Source: Alteraquisediminimonas sediminicola
GTDB taxonomy: Bacteria; Pseudomonadota; Alphaproteobacteria; Sphingomonadales; Sphingomonadaceae
Direction: 5' to 3'
Length of the DNA stretch: 64,000 bases
NCBI RefSeq assembly: GCF_019740335.1
Contig: NZ_JAHXZS010000001.1
Location: 124,001 to 188,000, forward strand
The position numbers and the translations under genes are program-made. Below, piece after piece: positions 17,712 through 27,136 of the stretch; position 1 is the first letter of the stretch, and each line of letters begins with the position of its first letter. A model generated the notes under the pieces. The model was not told where the DNA came from and made no database searches. It saw only the letters and a program-made list of their open reading frames with translations.

Positions 17712-19205
17712 ATGTCCCGTTTATCGGCCACCCATCATTGGGGCCTTGCCTGTTGCGCAAGGGGAAAGTGCGACCATGAAGATGGTTTGCGCGCCGGAAA
17801 ACCGTGCATGAACGGCGCTTTCGCAACAGATCCGGGAATCGTCCATGGGCGCATCAGCCATGATGGCCGTCTCGATTCGGCGGATCGGGCGTTGCTTGAT
17901 CTCCAGAATCGGGCGGGCGGCGCTCTGGGTGAAATTATCGCCATTCCAGCGCTTGCCTCGATCGGGCGATTGGCAGCACGGCTGAATGTCGTGATTTCGC
18001 GATCGGTGACGGTGGCGGACGGGGCGGATGACCTTGAAATGTGGGTGCATGCTCGCCCGCATGCCGGTGAAGTCGACATGACCTTGTCGGGTTGGGAACG
18101 GGTGACGGCGCGACCACCATTCGAAAATCATATCGTTTCTCGCAATGATGATTTTATTCGGGCGACCGCCGATTGGTCGTTCGAACTGGATGCGGATCTG
18201 TGCATCACCCGGATCGCGGCGCTGGATGCGACGATGCCCGGGCCTGATCTATCCCCCTTTGTCGGGCGCAAGCTCGCAGCGATTGTCGAGTTGTTGACCG
18301 ATGAGGATGGCGACATGCCGATCCTGACCGGGCTGGCCAAGGCGCGTGGCTTTGTCGGACAGGTCGGGCGCTTACGACCTTTTGACAATGCGCAGGTGAT
18401 GATCGACGCCATGGCCTTGGTCGATACCGGCGGGGTGGTGACGGCCTTGCAAGGCACGATGTCACTGATCCTTGATCATGTGGCCGATGCGCCTGTCGCG
18501 GCGGTTCCAGTATCGGACCAGACCGAAGACGATACCAAGGCGCTGTTCGGCCATCGGCTGGAGCAGGTGTTGCGCCTCCCGCTTAATCGCATCATCGCCA
18601 ATGCCGATAGTATCAATGCCCAGCAAGATGGGCCGATCCGGCGCGATTATGTCCATTATGCCGCCGATATCGCCAATGCGGGCCGGCATATGCTGGGGCT
18701 GGTCGAGGATCTGGTCGAGTTGCAAACGGTCGAATCGGCGGATTTTCAACCTGCACGCGAGGTGCTCGATCTCGCGGATATTGCGCGCAAGGCGGGGGGC
18801 TTGGTTGCTGTCCGGGCGCAGGAAAAATCGATCCGTATCGACCGGCCGGGTGAAGATGAACATCTCGCGGCGCTGGGCGATTATCGGCGCGTGTTACAAA
18901 TATTGGTCAATCTGATCGGCAATGCCGTTCGCTATTCACCGGAAGGCAGCATGGTATGGATTCGCACCGAGGTCGAAAGCGATAGCGCGACCGTGATCGT
19001 CGCCGACCAAGGACGCGGCATCGATCCGGCGGATCATGAGCGCATTTTTGAAAGGTTCGAGCGATTGAACGCGACAGAAGGCGGCGGGTCGGGCCTTGGC
19101 CTCTATATCTCGCGCCGTCTGGCGCGGGCGATGGGCGGCGACATCAGCGTCGATAGCGCCGCAGGGCAGGGCGCGCGTTTCATGCTGACATTGCCGCGCT
19201 CCTGA
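17712..19205 (+). CDS. Histidine-kinase-like protein lacking the phosphoacceptor His
   Basis: A protein of up to 497 residues. Residues 50-260 look like two PAS-type regions, followed by a dimerisation helix and an intact HATPase_c domain: N box NLIGNAVRYS, G1 box DQGRGID, F box ERFERL and G2 box GGGSGLGLYISRRLA. The dimerisation motif usually reads S-H-E-L-R-T-P-L-N; here it is E-Q-V-L-R-L-P-L-N (284-292), so Gln285 stands where the phosphorylated His should be. His281 is four residues earlier. No membrane segment is seen, so it is probably cytoplasmic. No response regulator is adjacent. The start is uncertain: the ATG at 17712 or an in-frame ATG at 17808. Confidence 0.8.
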   Translation: MSRLSATHHWGLACCARGKCDHEDGLRAGKPCMNGAFATDPGIVHGRISHDGRLDSADRALLDLQNRAGGALGEIIAIPALASIGRLAARLNVVISRSVTVADGADDLEMWVHARPHAGEVDMTLSGWERVTARPPFENHIVSRNDDFIRATADWSFELDADLCITRIAALDATMPGPDLSPFVGRKLAAIVELLTDEDGDMPILTGLAKARGFVGQVGRLRPFDNAQVMIDAMALVDTGGVVTALQGTMSLILDHVADAPVAAVPVSDQTEDDTKALFGHRLEQVLRLPLNRIIANADSINAQQDGPIRRDYVHYAADIANAGRHMLGLVEDLVELQTVESADFQPAREVLDLADIARKAGGLVAVRAQEKSIRIDRPGEDEHLAALGDYRRVLQILVNLIGNAVRYSPEGSMVWIRTEVESDSATVIVADQGRGIDPADHERIFERFERLNATEGGGSGLGLYISRRLARAMGGDISVDSAAGQGARFMLTLPRS

Positions 19206-19215
19206 CTGGCCGGGC

Positions 19216-19938
19216 TTACCAGTTCGACAGCCCTTTGTCGGTGCCGCACCAGCGATCCCACCAGCGGAAATACAGACCGAAATTGCAGAGATATTGGTCG
19301 TGGTGGCGCTGATGATGGCTGGCGGTAATCAGATATGCGCCCAATCTTGATCGGACCAGCCAGCGGGGAAACATCTCCCAGCCCATATGGTTGGTGACGC
19401 CCATTACCGTCATGATCGTCAAGACCAGCGCCAATGCGCCGACATGAATGGGAATGAAGAAAACGAGCGCTGGAATGACGATGGCCCCGGTCAGCCCTTC
19501 ATAAGGGTGAAAGCTCATCGCGGCCCATGCGGTCGGCGGGCGGCTTTCATGATGGACTGCATGGGCTATACCGAACACGCGTGGACGATGCATCCAGCGA
19601 TGGGTCCAGTAAAAATACGCATCATGCAATGCCAGATAGGCAAAGACCGATAAAGGCAGCCACCACAGCGGATAGGCGTGCGCATCATCGTAAATGCGGG
19701 TCCAATGATGCGCCTGCCAGCCCCAGGCGACAATTCCGGCAGGCACGCCATAGATGATGCAATTGAGCAGCGACCAAAAGCCTTCTCGCCGGATCTGCGG
19801 CCATTTGCCGCGATATAATCCGGCCATCTGGCGGCGCGTCAGCCAATCGAACAGGCCACTTGTCAGCACATAGCGCACAAAGATGATGATCGACATCACC
19901 AATGCCGATGCGATGAGGGCAAGAGGCGGGAAAGACAT
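19216..19938 (-). CDS. Sterol desaturase/fatty acid hydroxylase family protein
   Basis: A protein of about 240 residues, with several membrane segments and the eight-histidine di-iron signature: HDAYFYWTHRWMH, HAVHHES and HHQRHH in the usual order. Members of this superfamily hydroxylate or desaturate lipids such as carotenoids or fatty acids in the membrane. The specific substrate cannot be assigned. I chose the ATG at 19938 because the sequence from there (MSFPPLALIASALVMS) is a normal membrane-protein beginning; an ATG at 20031 would add 31 polar residues. It converges on the kinase-like gene with ten bases between the stops. Confidence 0.87.
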   Translation of the reverse strand: MSFPPLALIASALVMSIIIFVRYVLTSGLFDWLTRRQMAGLYRGKWPQIRREGFWSLLNCIIYGVPAGIVAWGWQAHHWTRIYDDAHAYPLWWLPLSVFAYLALHDAYFYWTHRWMHRPRVFGIAHAVHHESRPPTAWAAMSFHPYEGLTGAIVIPALVFFIPIHVGALALVLTIMTVMGVTNHMGWEMFPRWLVRSRLGAYLITASHHQRHHDQYLCNFGLYFRWWDRWCGTDKGLSNW

Positions 19939-20174
19939 GGGGCTATCACTAGGCCGGTGTCTGTTGGTGCGCAACCATCGGGCCAAGCTCCCGATAATAA
20001 CGTGATGAATTATCGCGCATTCATCCGGCATCTGGCGCGGATTGTGGCCGGAATATAACAGCCCGCAAAAATCCGTTCTGAAACACGTTGATTTGCCTGT
20101 CTTGGCCCTTCCTTTCCCCTGCGATTGCGATTATGGGAACGGCAGATATTTATCAATTGCAAGGAGACTGGGTT

Positions 20175-20726
20175 ATACGTCCGCCGCTTTCCCGGCGCCC
20201 AATGGCGCCGACGCCCATGCCGCTCAACGGCCCCCGATATAATGAATTCATCACGGTGCCCAAGGTGCGGGTTATCGATGGTGAGGGCGAAAATCTGGGG
20301 GTTATGTTCACACGTGAGGCGATAGAACAGGCGGCCGAAGTTGGCCTTGACCTGGTCGAAGTATCACCGACCGCCGATCCGCCCGTCTGCAAATTTCTCG
20401 ACATCGGGAAATATAAATATGAGGCGCAGAAAAAGGCCAACGCAGCCCGCAAGAACCAGAAGACGCAGGAGATCAAAGAGATCAAGATGCGTCCGAACAT
20501 CGACGATCATGATTATGATGTGAAGATGCGCGCCGTGAACAAGTTCATCGAAGAAGGTGACAAGGTCAAGATTACGCTGCGTTTTCGTGGTCGTGAATTG
20601 GCTCATGGTCAATTGGGCATGAAATTGTTGCAGCGCGTGCAGGCCGATGTCGTGGAAGTTGCGAAGGTTGAGCAGCATCCGCGTATGGAAGGCCGTCAGA
20701 TGCTGATGGTGCTTGCGCCCAAATAA
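20175..20726 (+). CDS. infC: Translation initiation factor IF-3 (apparent ATA start)
   Basis: A protein of about 183 residues. It contains the complete IF-3 two-domain pattern: GPRYNEFI...[12 protein letters not shown] in the N domain, the Lys-rich linker ([13 protein letters not shown]) and the C domain ([25 protein letters not shown]). IF-3 sets start-codon fidelity on the 30S subunit. AAGGAG (20161-20166) lies eight bases before ATA at 20175, making that the best start; E. coli infC likewise uses a rare codon (AUU) for autoregulation. An ATG at 20202 would give 174 residues but has no good ribosome site, and an ATG at 20133 is in frame but precedes the SD. The usual partners rpmI and rplT do not follow. 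Confidence 0.9.
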   Translation: MRPPLSRRPMAPTPMPLNGPRYNEFITVPKVRVIDGEGENLGVMFTREAIEQAAEVGLDLVEVSPTADPPVCKFLDIGKYKYEAQKKANAARKNQKTQEIKEIKMRPNIDDHDYDVKMRAVNKFIEEGDKVKITLRFRGRELAHGQLGMKLLQRVQADVVEVAKVEQHPRMEGRQMLMVLAPK

Positions 20727-20842
20727 GGCCTAAAATCAGGCCCGGAAATAGGGCCGCCCGTGTTGCGGTCATCCGCCTCCTTGGCTCGATAGATCGCTTG
20801 CGCACGGTTTGCTGTCGATCTTTGTGTTGTGGGGGGCTTTGG

Positions 20843-21565
20843 ATGAACAAGATATTTGCGGACGCCAAGTCTGCATTGGACGGGTTGTTGCGTAACGACA
20901 TGCTGATCGCCTCGGGCGGTTTCGGCCTGTGCGGTATTCCGGAACGCCTGATCGACGCGATTGTCGATTCGGGCGTGACCGGCCTCACCTTTGCCTCGAA
21001 CAATGCGGGCATTGATGGCGTGGGTCTCGGCAAGCTGTTGCGGACCAAGCAGGTCAAGAAGATGATCTCGTCCTATGTCGGTGAGAACAAGGAATTCGAG
21101 CGTCAGTATCTGGCGGGCGAACTTGAGGTCGAATTCTGCCCGCAAGGTACGCTGGCCGAACGCATGCGCGCTGGCGGCGCTGGTATTCCCGGCTTCTACA
21201 CCAAGACGGGCGTCGGCACGCAGGTAGCCGAGGGCAAGGAAATCAAGCATTTCGACGGTCAGGATTATGTGCTGGAACGCGGCATCGTCGCCGATCTCGC
21301 CATCGTCAAGGCGTGGAAGGCCGATGCCACCGGCAATCTGATGTTCCGCAAGACTGCGCGTAACTTCAATGCCCCTGCCGCGACCTGCGGTAAGATCACG
21401 ATTGTCGAGGTCGAGGAAATCGTCCCCGTCGGTAGCTTTGATCCGGACAATATCCATATTCCGGGCGTCTATGTGCAGCGCATCATCTGTGGCGCGCCTT
21501 ATGACAAGCAGATCGAATTCCGCACCACCCGGCCTCGTTCGGCCCAGCAGGGGGAGACCGCATAA
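20843..21565 (+). CDS. scoA: 3-oxoacid (succinyl-CoA) CoA-transferase subunit A
   Basis: A protein of 240 residues in the class I CoA-transferase alpha family: [20 protein letters not shown] near the N-terminus, then [37 protein letters not shown] and the C-terminal VYVQRIICG. It transfers CoA from succinyl-CoA to acetoacetate or a similar 3-oxoacid as a heterodimer with the product of the next gene. The ATG at 20843 follows a G-rich ribosome site (GGGGGG, about seven bases away). Its stop overlaps the start of scoB by one base, so the two are coupled. Confidence 0.95.
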   Translation: MNKIFADAKSALDGLLRNDMLIASGGFGLCGIPERLIDAIVDSGVTGLTFASNNAGIDGVGLGKLLRTKQVKKMISSYVGENKEFERQYLAGELEVEFCPQGTLAERMRAGGAGIPGFYTKTGVGTQVAEGKEIKHFDGQDYVLERGIVADLAIVKAWKADATGNLMFRKTARNFNAPAATCGKITIVEVEEIVPVGSFDPDNIHIPGVYVQRIICGAPYDKQIEFRTTRPRSAQQGETA

Positions 21566-22200
21566 TGGCCTGGACCCGTGATGAAATGGCCGCTCGTGCG
21601 GCGCGTGAACTGCAAGACGGTTTTTATGTGAACCTCGGCATCGGTATCCCGACGCTCGTCGCGAACCATATCCCTGCCGGGATGGATGTGACGTTGCAGT
21701 CGGAAAATGGGATGCTCGGCATCGGGCCGTTCCCGTTTGAAGGCGAAGAAGACCCGGATTTGATCAATGCCGGCAAGCAGACGATCAGCGAATTGCCGCA
21801 ATCTGCCTATTTCGGGTCGGATCAGAGCTTTGCGATGATCCGTGGCGGTCATATCGATCTGACCGTGCTGGGCGCGATGGAAGTCGCCGAAAATGGCGAC
21901 ATCGCGAATTGGATGGTGCCGGGCAAGATGATCAAGGGCATGGGCGGCGCGATGGATCTCGTCGCGGGCGTGAAAAAGATCATCGTGGTGATGGAACATT
22001 GCGCCAAGGATGGTTCGCCGAAGTTCATCCCGGATTGCACCTTGCCGCTCACCGGCAAGAATGTCGTCGATATGATCGTGACGGATCTGGCCGTGTTTCA
22101 ACGGCCCAATCATGACCTGCCGTTCCATCTGGTGGAAACCGCGCCGGGCGTGACCAAGGAAGAGATCGCTGCCAAGACAACGGCGCATTATATCGCCTGA
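21565..22200 (+). CDS. scoB: 3-oxoacid (succinyl-CoA) CoA-transferase subunit B
   Basis: A 211-residue beta subunit. The N-terminus [19 protein letters not shown] and the segment [14 protein letters not shown] contain the family Ser-Glu-Asn-Gly motif whose Glu forms the CoA thioester. [23 protein letters not shown] also matches. The gene begins in the stop codon of scoA (TAATG) and is followed by an intrinsic terminator. The pair would let cells use acetoacetate or recycle ketone-type intermediates through acetyl-CoA. Confidence 0.95.
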   Translation: MAWTRDEMAARAARELQDGFYVNLGIGIPTLVANHIPAGMDVTLQSENGMLGIGPFPFEGEEDPDLINAGKQTISELPQSAYFGSDQSFAMIRGGHIDLTVLGAMEVAENGDIANWMVPGKMIKGMGGAMDLVAGVKKIIVVMEHCAKDGSPKFIPDCTLPLTGKNVVDMIVTDLAVFQRPNHDLPFHLVETAPGVTKEEIAAKTTAHYIA

Positions 22201-22223
22201 TCTGAGCGGTCTGCATTAAATAA

Positions 22224-22258
22224 GGGCGCGCCGGGATAAATCGGGGCGCCCTTTTTTT
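22224..22258 (+). terminator. Intrinsic terminator of scoAB
   Basis: GGGCGC (22224-22229) pairs with GCGCCC (22246-22251), followed directly by seven T. It ends the scoAB transcript before leuC. Confidence 0.9.
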
Positions 22259-22356
22259 ATGCCGTTCAGCTATTTATCTGACCAGCATGGTCGCAACATT
22301 TCCGGGCGGTCTTCTCGCATTTGCGATTCGGCGCGATGCTTGATAGTGGCTCTTGC

Positions 22357-23790
22357 ATGGCTACAAAACCTCGCACACTTTATGATAAAATCTGGGATGC
22401 TCATGTTGTCGACCAGCGCGACGATGGCACCTGCCTGATCTATATTGATCGCCATCTGGTCCATGAAGTGACCAGCCCACAGGCGTTTGAAGGCCTTCGG
22501 GTCGCGGGCCGCAAGGTTCGTCGTCCGGACCTCACGCTTGCGGTGCCGGATCATAATCTGCCGACCACGGCTCGTGTCGATGCAGCGGGCAGCCGCCTGC
22601 CCATCGCCGATGTCGAAAGCGCGCAGCAATTGGCGGCGCTGGAATCCAACGCCCCGTCATTCGGCATCAAATATATTGGTGCTACCGACCGCGAACAGGG
22701 CATCGTCCATGTCGTCGGCCCGGAACAGGGCTTCTCGCTCCCCGGCACGACGATTGTCTGCGGCGACAGCCATACGGCCTGTCACGGCGGGATCGGCGCA
22801 TTGGCATTCGGCATCGGCACATCCGAGGTTGAACATGTGCTGGCGACCCAGACGTTGCAGCTCAAGCAATCCAAGACAATGGAAATCCGCGTCGAAGGCA
22901 CTCTTGGCTTTGGGGTTAGCCCGAAGGATGTGATCCTAGCGATTATCGGCAAGATCGGCGCTGCGGGCGGCACCGGCTATGTCATCGAATATACCGGCTC
23001 GGTGTTCCGCGATATGTCGGTGGAAGGTCGCTTGACCGTGTCCAACATGTCGATCGAGGGCGGCGCGCGGGCAGGGCTTGTCGCGCCGGACGACAAGACC
23101 TTCGCCTATTTGAAGGGCCGTCCGATGGCGCCCAAGGGCGAGCAATGGGATCAGGCGGTTGCCTATTGGCGGTCATTGGCGACTGATCCGGGCGCGACCT
23201 ATGACAAGGTCGTTACCCTCGACGCTGCCGATATCGCGCCGAGCCTCACCTGGGGCACCAGCCCTGAAGATGTCGTGCCGATCACCGGCGTGGTGCCGGA
23301 CCCGATGAGCTTTGCCGACCCGTCCAAACAGGCGGCGGCGCAGAAATCGCTCGATTATATGGGTTTGGTGCCGGGGCAACGGATGCAGGACATTGAGGTC
23401 CAGCACATTTTCATCGGTAGCTGCACCAACAGCCGGATCGAGGATTTGCGCGCAGCCGCCGCTGTCGCCAAGGGGCGCAAGGTCGCGGCCAATATCAAAC
23501 AGGCATTGGTCGTGCCGGGGTCTGGCCTCGTCAAGGCGCAGGCGGAAAGTGAAGGTCTGGACAAGATCTTTATTGAGGCCGGCTTTGAATGGCGTGAACC
23601 GGGCTGTTCGATGTGCCTTGCGATGAACCCGGACAAGGTGCCGCCGGGCGAGCGTTGCGCGTCCACCTCCAACCGTAATTTTGTCGGGCGGCAGGGACCG
23701 GGGTCGCGCACGCATTTGGTGTCGCCTGCGATGGCAGCGGCAGCGGCGGTGACGGGACGATTGACGGATGTGCGGGAGTTGATGGCATGA
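22357..23790 (+). CDS. leuC: 3-isopropylmalate dehydratase large subunit
   Basis: A 477-residue aconitase-family protein that isomerises 2- to 3-isopropylmalate in leucine synthesis. The N-terminus [15 protein letters not shown] is typical. The 4Fe-4S ligands are visible: Cys in [12 protein letters not shown]-type context, GSCTNSR and GCSMCLAMN. The ATG at 22357 gives the normal N-terminus; a TTG further upstream in frame is unlikely. Its last bases overlap the leuD start by four (ATGA). The terminator of scoAB lies upstream, so the operon should have its own promoter in the 98 bases after it. Confidence 0.97.
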   Translation: MATKPRTLYDKIWDAHVVDQRDDGTCLIYIDRHLVHEVTSPQAFEGLRVAGRKVRRPDLTLAVPDHNLPTTARVDAAGSRLPIADVESAQQLAALESNAPSFGIKYIGATDREQGIVHVVGPEQGFSLPGTTIVCGDSHTACHGGIGALAFGIGTSEVEHVLATQTLQLKQSKTMEIRVEGTLGFGVSPKDVILAIIGKIGAAGGTGYVIEYTGSVFRDMSVEGRLTVSNMSIEGGARAGLVAPDDKTFAYLKGRPMAPKGEQWDQAVAYWRSLATDPGATYDKVVTLDAADIAPSLTWGTSPEDVVPITGVVPDPMSFADPSKQAAAQKSLDYMGLVPGQRMQDIEVQHIFIGSCTNSRIEDLRAAAAVAKGRKVAANIKQALVVPGSGLVKAQAESEGLDKIFIEAGFEWREPGCSMCLAMNPDKVPPGERCASTSNRNFVGRQGPGSRTHLVSPAMAAAAAVTGRLTDVRELMA

Positions 23791-24380
23791 AGGCAGTGAA
23801 CAAGGTCGATGGCCGGGCGTTTCCTTTGGGCCTGAAAAATGTCGATACCGATGTCATCATCCCGGCCCATTATCTCAAGACCATTTCGCGCATTGGTCTT
23901 GGCAAGGGCGCGTTTGAGACGATTCGGGCGCAACCGGGCAATGTGTTCGACGATCCCGAATATGCGGGCGCGCCGATCATCATCGCGGGCGATAATTTCG
24001 GTTGCGGATCGAGCCGGGAACATGCCGCTTGGGCGCTCAATGACATGGGTGTCGAAGCCGTGATCGCGCCGAGCTTTTCCGATATTTTCTCGGGCAATGC
24101 GTTCAAGAACGGCATTGTGACGGTTGTTTTGCCGCAAGAAGCGGTCGACCGTTTGTTGGAAGTGGCCAAGACCGATCCGATCCACATCGATCTGGAAAAT
24201 AAGGTCGTGACCACACCTTATCAGGATCGTTTTGCGTTCGAGATCGACGATTTTCGTCGCAATTGCCTGATGAACGGGCTGGATGAAATTGGGCTGACGC
24301 TTGCCAATGCCGACCGTATTTCGGCGCATGAGCGGACATTGGCGCAATCCCAGCCTTGGCTGGTGCCTGTGGCTGCTTGA
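23787..24380 (+). CDS. leuD: 3-isopropylmalate dehydratase small subunit
   Basis: A 197-residue swivel-domain partner of LeuC. Family signatures are [15 protein letters not shown] near the N-terminus and [17 protein letters not shown] in the middle, whose Ser-Arg-Glu contacts the substrate. Length and motif order are normal. It overlaps leuC by four bases, so translation is coupled and the two subunits are produced together. A 149-base gap follows before the next gene. Confidence 0.97.
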   Translation: MKAVNKVDGRAFPLGLKNVDTDVIIPAHYLKTISRIGLGKGAFETIRAQPGNVFDDPEYAGAPIIIAGDNFGCGSSREHAAWALNDMGVEAVIAPSFSDIFSGNAFKNGIVTVVLPQEAVDRLLEVAKTDPIHIDLENKVVTTPYQDRFAFEIDDFRRNCLMNGLDEIGLTLANADRISAHERTLAQSQPWLVPVAA

Positions 24381-24529
24381 TCAGTACGTGATGATGTGCG
24401 CGGGCGGTGCAACTTCCCGCGCCATTATAGGGAAAATATGGTATTCTGACATCATTAGAGCGTTGCCTTTTCGGCGTTGCGCCCTATGTCAGCCATGAGA
24501 AGATAACTCCTTTATTGTGAGAAGTGACG

Positions 24530-24853
24530 ATGACAACCTTTGACGATCGCGAAAAGGCGTTTGAAGCCAAGTTTGCACATGATGAGGAAATGCTGTTTCG
24601 CATCACTGCCCGACGTAACAAGCTGTTGGGCCAATGGGCGGCGGAGCGCATGGGGCTGACGGCGGCGGAAACCGATTCCTATTATAAGTCGGTGGTGCAG
24701 GCTGATTTCGAAGAGGCTGGCGACGAAGATGTGGTGCGCAAGGTGCTGGGTGACCTGACCGGCGCTGGCGTCGACACCAATGACGCAGAAGTGCGTCAGG
24801 CACTGGCAGAACTGGCGATCGAAGCCCGTCGCCAGATGCTGGAGGCCAAGTAA
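24530..24853 (+). CDS. F1-ATPase zeta-subunit-type inhibitor (DUF1476)
   Basis: A 107-residue helical protein of the alphaproteobacterial family formerly called DUF1476. It matches the zeta subunit that inhibits F1-ATPase hydrolysis in Paracoccus, with the characteristic N-terminus FDDREKAFEAKFAHDEE as the inhibitory helix, then RRNKLLGQWAAE and a four-helix remainder. It would block reverse rotation of the enzyme when the proton gradient falls. I chose the ATG at 24530; a GTG two codons upstream is also in frame. It is followed four bases later by bolA, suggesting an operon with stress-linked genes. Whether this homologue inhibits strongly is not known. Confidence 0.88.
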   Translation: MTTFDDREKAFEAKFAHDEEMLFRITARRNKLLGQWAAERMGLTAAETDSYYKSVVQADFEEAGDEDVVRKVLGDLTGAGVDTNDAEVRQALAELAIEARRQMLEAK

Positions 24854-24857
24854 GCCG

Positions 24858-25091
24858 ATGGCAATGGCCGCCGATGACATCGAGGCCATGATCAAGGCCG
24901 CTTTCCCCGATGCTGAGATCGAGATTACCGATCTCGCCGGGGATGGCGATCATTATGCTGCCCGCGTCGTTTCCGCTGCTTTTGCGGGCATGAGCCGGGT
25001 GAAGCAGCATCAGGCGGTCTATGCGGCCTTGGGTGGGCGCATGGGCGGCGTGTTGCATGCCTTGCAATTGACGACTTCTACCCCGGATTGA
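24858..25091 (+). CDS. BolA-family protein
   Basis: A 77-residue protein with the BolA fold signature: a helix MIKAAFPDAEIEITD, a strand GDGDHYAARVVSAAF and the conserved R-V-K-Q-H-Q-A-V-Y-A-AL stretch ending in a helix. The conserved His of the latter (KQHQ) is the likely Fe-S ligand shared with a monothiol glutaredoxin. It begins four bases after the zeta-inhibitor gene and the monothiol glutaredoxin gene follows 28 bases later; BolA and Grx4-type proteins form a 2Fe-2S-bridged complex in other bacteria. The pairing here supports the same role in iron sensing or Fe-S handling. Confidence 0.92.
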   Translation: MAMAADDIEAMIKAAFPDAEIEITDLAGDGDHYAARVVSAAFAGMSRVKQHQAVYAALGGRMGGVLHALQLTTSTPD

Positions 25092-25119
25092 GGCCTTTGG
25101 CCTGATTGAGGAACTGACC

Positions 25120-25455
25120 ATGAGCGATTCCATTATTGACCGGATTGGTCAGGCCGTACAGGCTGCGGATGTCTTGCTGTTCATGAAGGGGACGCCCTTG
25201 TTTCCGCAATGCGGCTTTTCCAGCCGCGCGATTTCGATCCTTGATCATCTCGGCGTCGAATATGCGACGGTCGATGTGTTGCAGGACGCAGAAATCCGCA
25301 ATGGCATCAAGGAGTATTCGGATTGGCCGACGATCCCCCAGCTTTATGTGAAGGGTGAATTTGTCGGCGGTTCAGACATTATGATGGAAATGTTCGAAGC
25401 GGGCGAACTCGATGCCCTGCTCGACGAAAAGGGCATTGAACGCGGGGTTGCCTGA
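25120..25455 (+). CDS. grxD: Monothiol glutaredoxin (Grx4 type)
   Basis: A 111-residue CGFS-type glutaredoxin. The active-site CGFS is at residues 31-34 (PQCGFSSRA), with the preceding VLLFMKGTP strand and the downstream glutathione-binding WPTIPQLYVKGEFVGGSDI motif. These proteins bind a labile 2Fe-2S cluster as a dimer or with BolA and pass it to target enzymes. It lies just downstream of the bolA gene on the same strand. It is followed, 49 bases later, by the class I fumarase, an Fe-S enzyme. Confidence 0.96.
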   Translation: MSDSIIDRIGQAVQAADVLLFMKGTPLFPQCGFSSRAISILDHLGVEYATVDVLQDAEIRNGIKEYSDWPTIPQLYVKGEFVGGSDIMMEMFEAGELDALLDEKGIERGVA

Positions 25456-25504
25456 TCTCTTGGGGATCTGATCCGCAATATTGCCAGTATCTCGGGAAGC
25501 AAAA

Positions 25505-27025
25505 ATGACGACGATCATCAAGGAAGCCGACCTCATCGAGAGCGTGGCCGACGCGCTCCAATATATTTCTTATTATCACCCGATGGATTACATCAAAGCC
25601 TTGGGTGAGGCATATAAGCATGAGCAAGGTCCGGCGGCCAAGGACGCGATTGCACAAATCCTGACCAACAGCCGGATGTGCGCCGAGGGCCATCGCCCGA
25701 TCTGTCAGGATACCGGGATCGTCACCGTCATCATCAAATGGGGCCAGCAATGCGTGCTGGATTCCGAGAGTTCGTTGCAGGATGTGGTCGATGAAGGCGT
25801 GCGTCGCGCCTATAATCTGCCGGAAAACCGCCTGCGTGCGTCGATTGTCGCCGATCCGGCCTTTGGCCGCAAGAACACCAAGGACAATACGCCTTCGGTC
25901 GTGCATGTCGAAATGGTGCCGGGCAACAAGATCGACATTCAGGTTGCGGCCAAGGGCGGCGGTTCGGAAAACAAGACCAAGTTCGCCATGCTCAACCCGT
26001 CGGACAGCATTGTCGATTGGGTGCTCGATATGATCCCGAAGATGGGCGCTGGCTGGTGCCCGCCGGGGATGCTCGGCATCGGCATTGGCGGCACCGCCGA
26101 AAAGGCGATGATCATGGCCAAGGAATCGCTGATGGGCGATATCGACATGGCAACGCTGAAGGCGCGTGGGCCTGAGACCGATATTGAAAAGCTGCGGGTC
26201 GAGATTTTCGACAAGGTCAATGCGCTTGGTATCGGCGCGCAGGGCCTTGGTGGCTTGAGCACGATCCTCGACGTCAAGATCATGGATTATCCGACCCATG
26301 CCGCATCCAAGCCGATTGCGATGATCCCAAATTGCGCGGCGACCCGCCATGCACATTTCGTGATGGATGGTTCCGGCCCGGTCTATCTCAAGCAGCCCGA
26401 CCTGTCCGAATGGCCGGATGTGCATTGGGCGCCGGATAGCAATTCGATCCGCGTCGATCTCGATAGCCTGACCCCGGAAGTGGTGCAGAGCTGGAAGCCG
26501 GGCGATCGCCTGTTGTTGAACGGCAAGATGCTGACCGGTCGCGATGCGGCGCATAAGCGGATTCAGGACATGCTGGCTCGTGGCGAGGAATTGCCGGTCG
26601 AATTCAAGGGCCGCGTGATTTATTATGTCGGTCCGGTCGATCCGGTGGGCGATGAAGTGGTGGGACCGGCTGGCCCGACCACCGCGACCCGCATGGATAA
26701 GTTCACCGATATGATGCTCGAACAGGGTCTGCTGGCGATGGTCGGCAAGGCCGAGCGCGGGCCGACCGCGATTGAAAGCATCAAGGCGCATCAATCGGCC
26801 TATTTGATGGCTGTCGGTGGCGCGGCCTATCTCGTCGCGCGCGCGATCAAGGCATCGAAGGTCGTCGGTTTTGCCGATCTGGGGATGGAAGCGATCTATG
26901 AGTTCACCGTGCAGGATATGCCGGTGACGGTCGCGGTCGATGCCAAGGGCGAAAGCGTGCACCAATTTGCGCCGCTCGTCTGGCGCGAAAAAATCCGCAA
27001 GGAAAAATTGCTCGAAGGTGCATAA
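25505..27025 (+). CDS. Class I (Fe-S) fumarate hydratase
   Basis: A 506-residue class I fumarase with the alpha and beta parts fused. It has the alpha-domain motifs NSRMCAEGHRPICQDTG (Cys ligands), NLPENRLRASIV and GGGSENKTKFAM, and the beta-domain segments VGPVDPVGDEVVGPAGPTTATRMD and AVGGAAYLVARAIK. It interconverts fumarate and malate in the citric acid cycle and needs a 4Fe-4S cluster. I chose the ATG at 25505, eight codons after an in-frame TTG. A strong terminator follows at 27051. Its placement after bolA and grxD fits the need for cluster supply. Confidence 0.95.
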   Translation: MTTIIKEADLIESVADALQYISYYHPMDYIKALGEAYKHEQGPAAKDAIAQILTNSRMCAEGHRPICQDTGIVTVIIKWGQQCVLDSESSLQDVVDEGVRRAYNLPENRLRASIVADPAFGRKNTKDNTPSVVHVEMVPGNKIDIQVAAKGGGSENKTKFAMLNPSDSIVDWVLDMIPKMGAGWCPPGMLGIGIGGTAEKAMIMAKESLMGDIDMATLKARGPETDIEKLRVEIFDKVNALGIGAQGLGGLSTILDVKIMDYPTHAASKPIAMIPNCAATRHAHFVMDGSGPVYLKQPDLSEWPDVHWAPDSNSIRVDLDSLTPEVVQSWKPGDRLLLNGKMLTGRDAAHKRIQDMLARGEELPVEFKGRVIYYVGPVDPVGDEVVGPAGPTTATRMDKFTDMMLEQGLLAMVGKAERGPTAIESIKAHQSAYLMAVGGAAYLVARAIKASKVVGFADLGMEAIYEFTVQDMPVTVAVDAKGESVHQFAPLVWREKIRKEKLLEGA

Positions 27026-27050
27026 TTTCGCGCCTTGATGGCCAAGATTG

Positions 27051-27093
27051 AAAGCCCGTCCACGCAATAACAGATTGCATGGACGGGCTTTTT
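27051..27093 (+). terminator. Intrinsic terminator after fumarase
   Basis: A perfect 12-bp stem pairs AAAGCCCGTCCA (27051-27062) with TGGACGGGCTTT (27080-27091), running into a T tract. It separates the fumarase from ald. Confidence 0.92.
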
Positions 27094-27136
27094 GGTTCCA
27101 ACTCTCTGAGTTGCACTGCGACTCAGGAGATTGACC

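Noticed and set aside
20133-20174. Upstream extension of infC from an ATG at 20133
   Set aside because: The AAGGAG site at 20161 lies inside such an extension, and the added residues have no IF-3 similarity.
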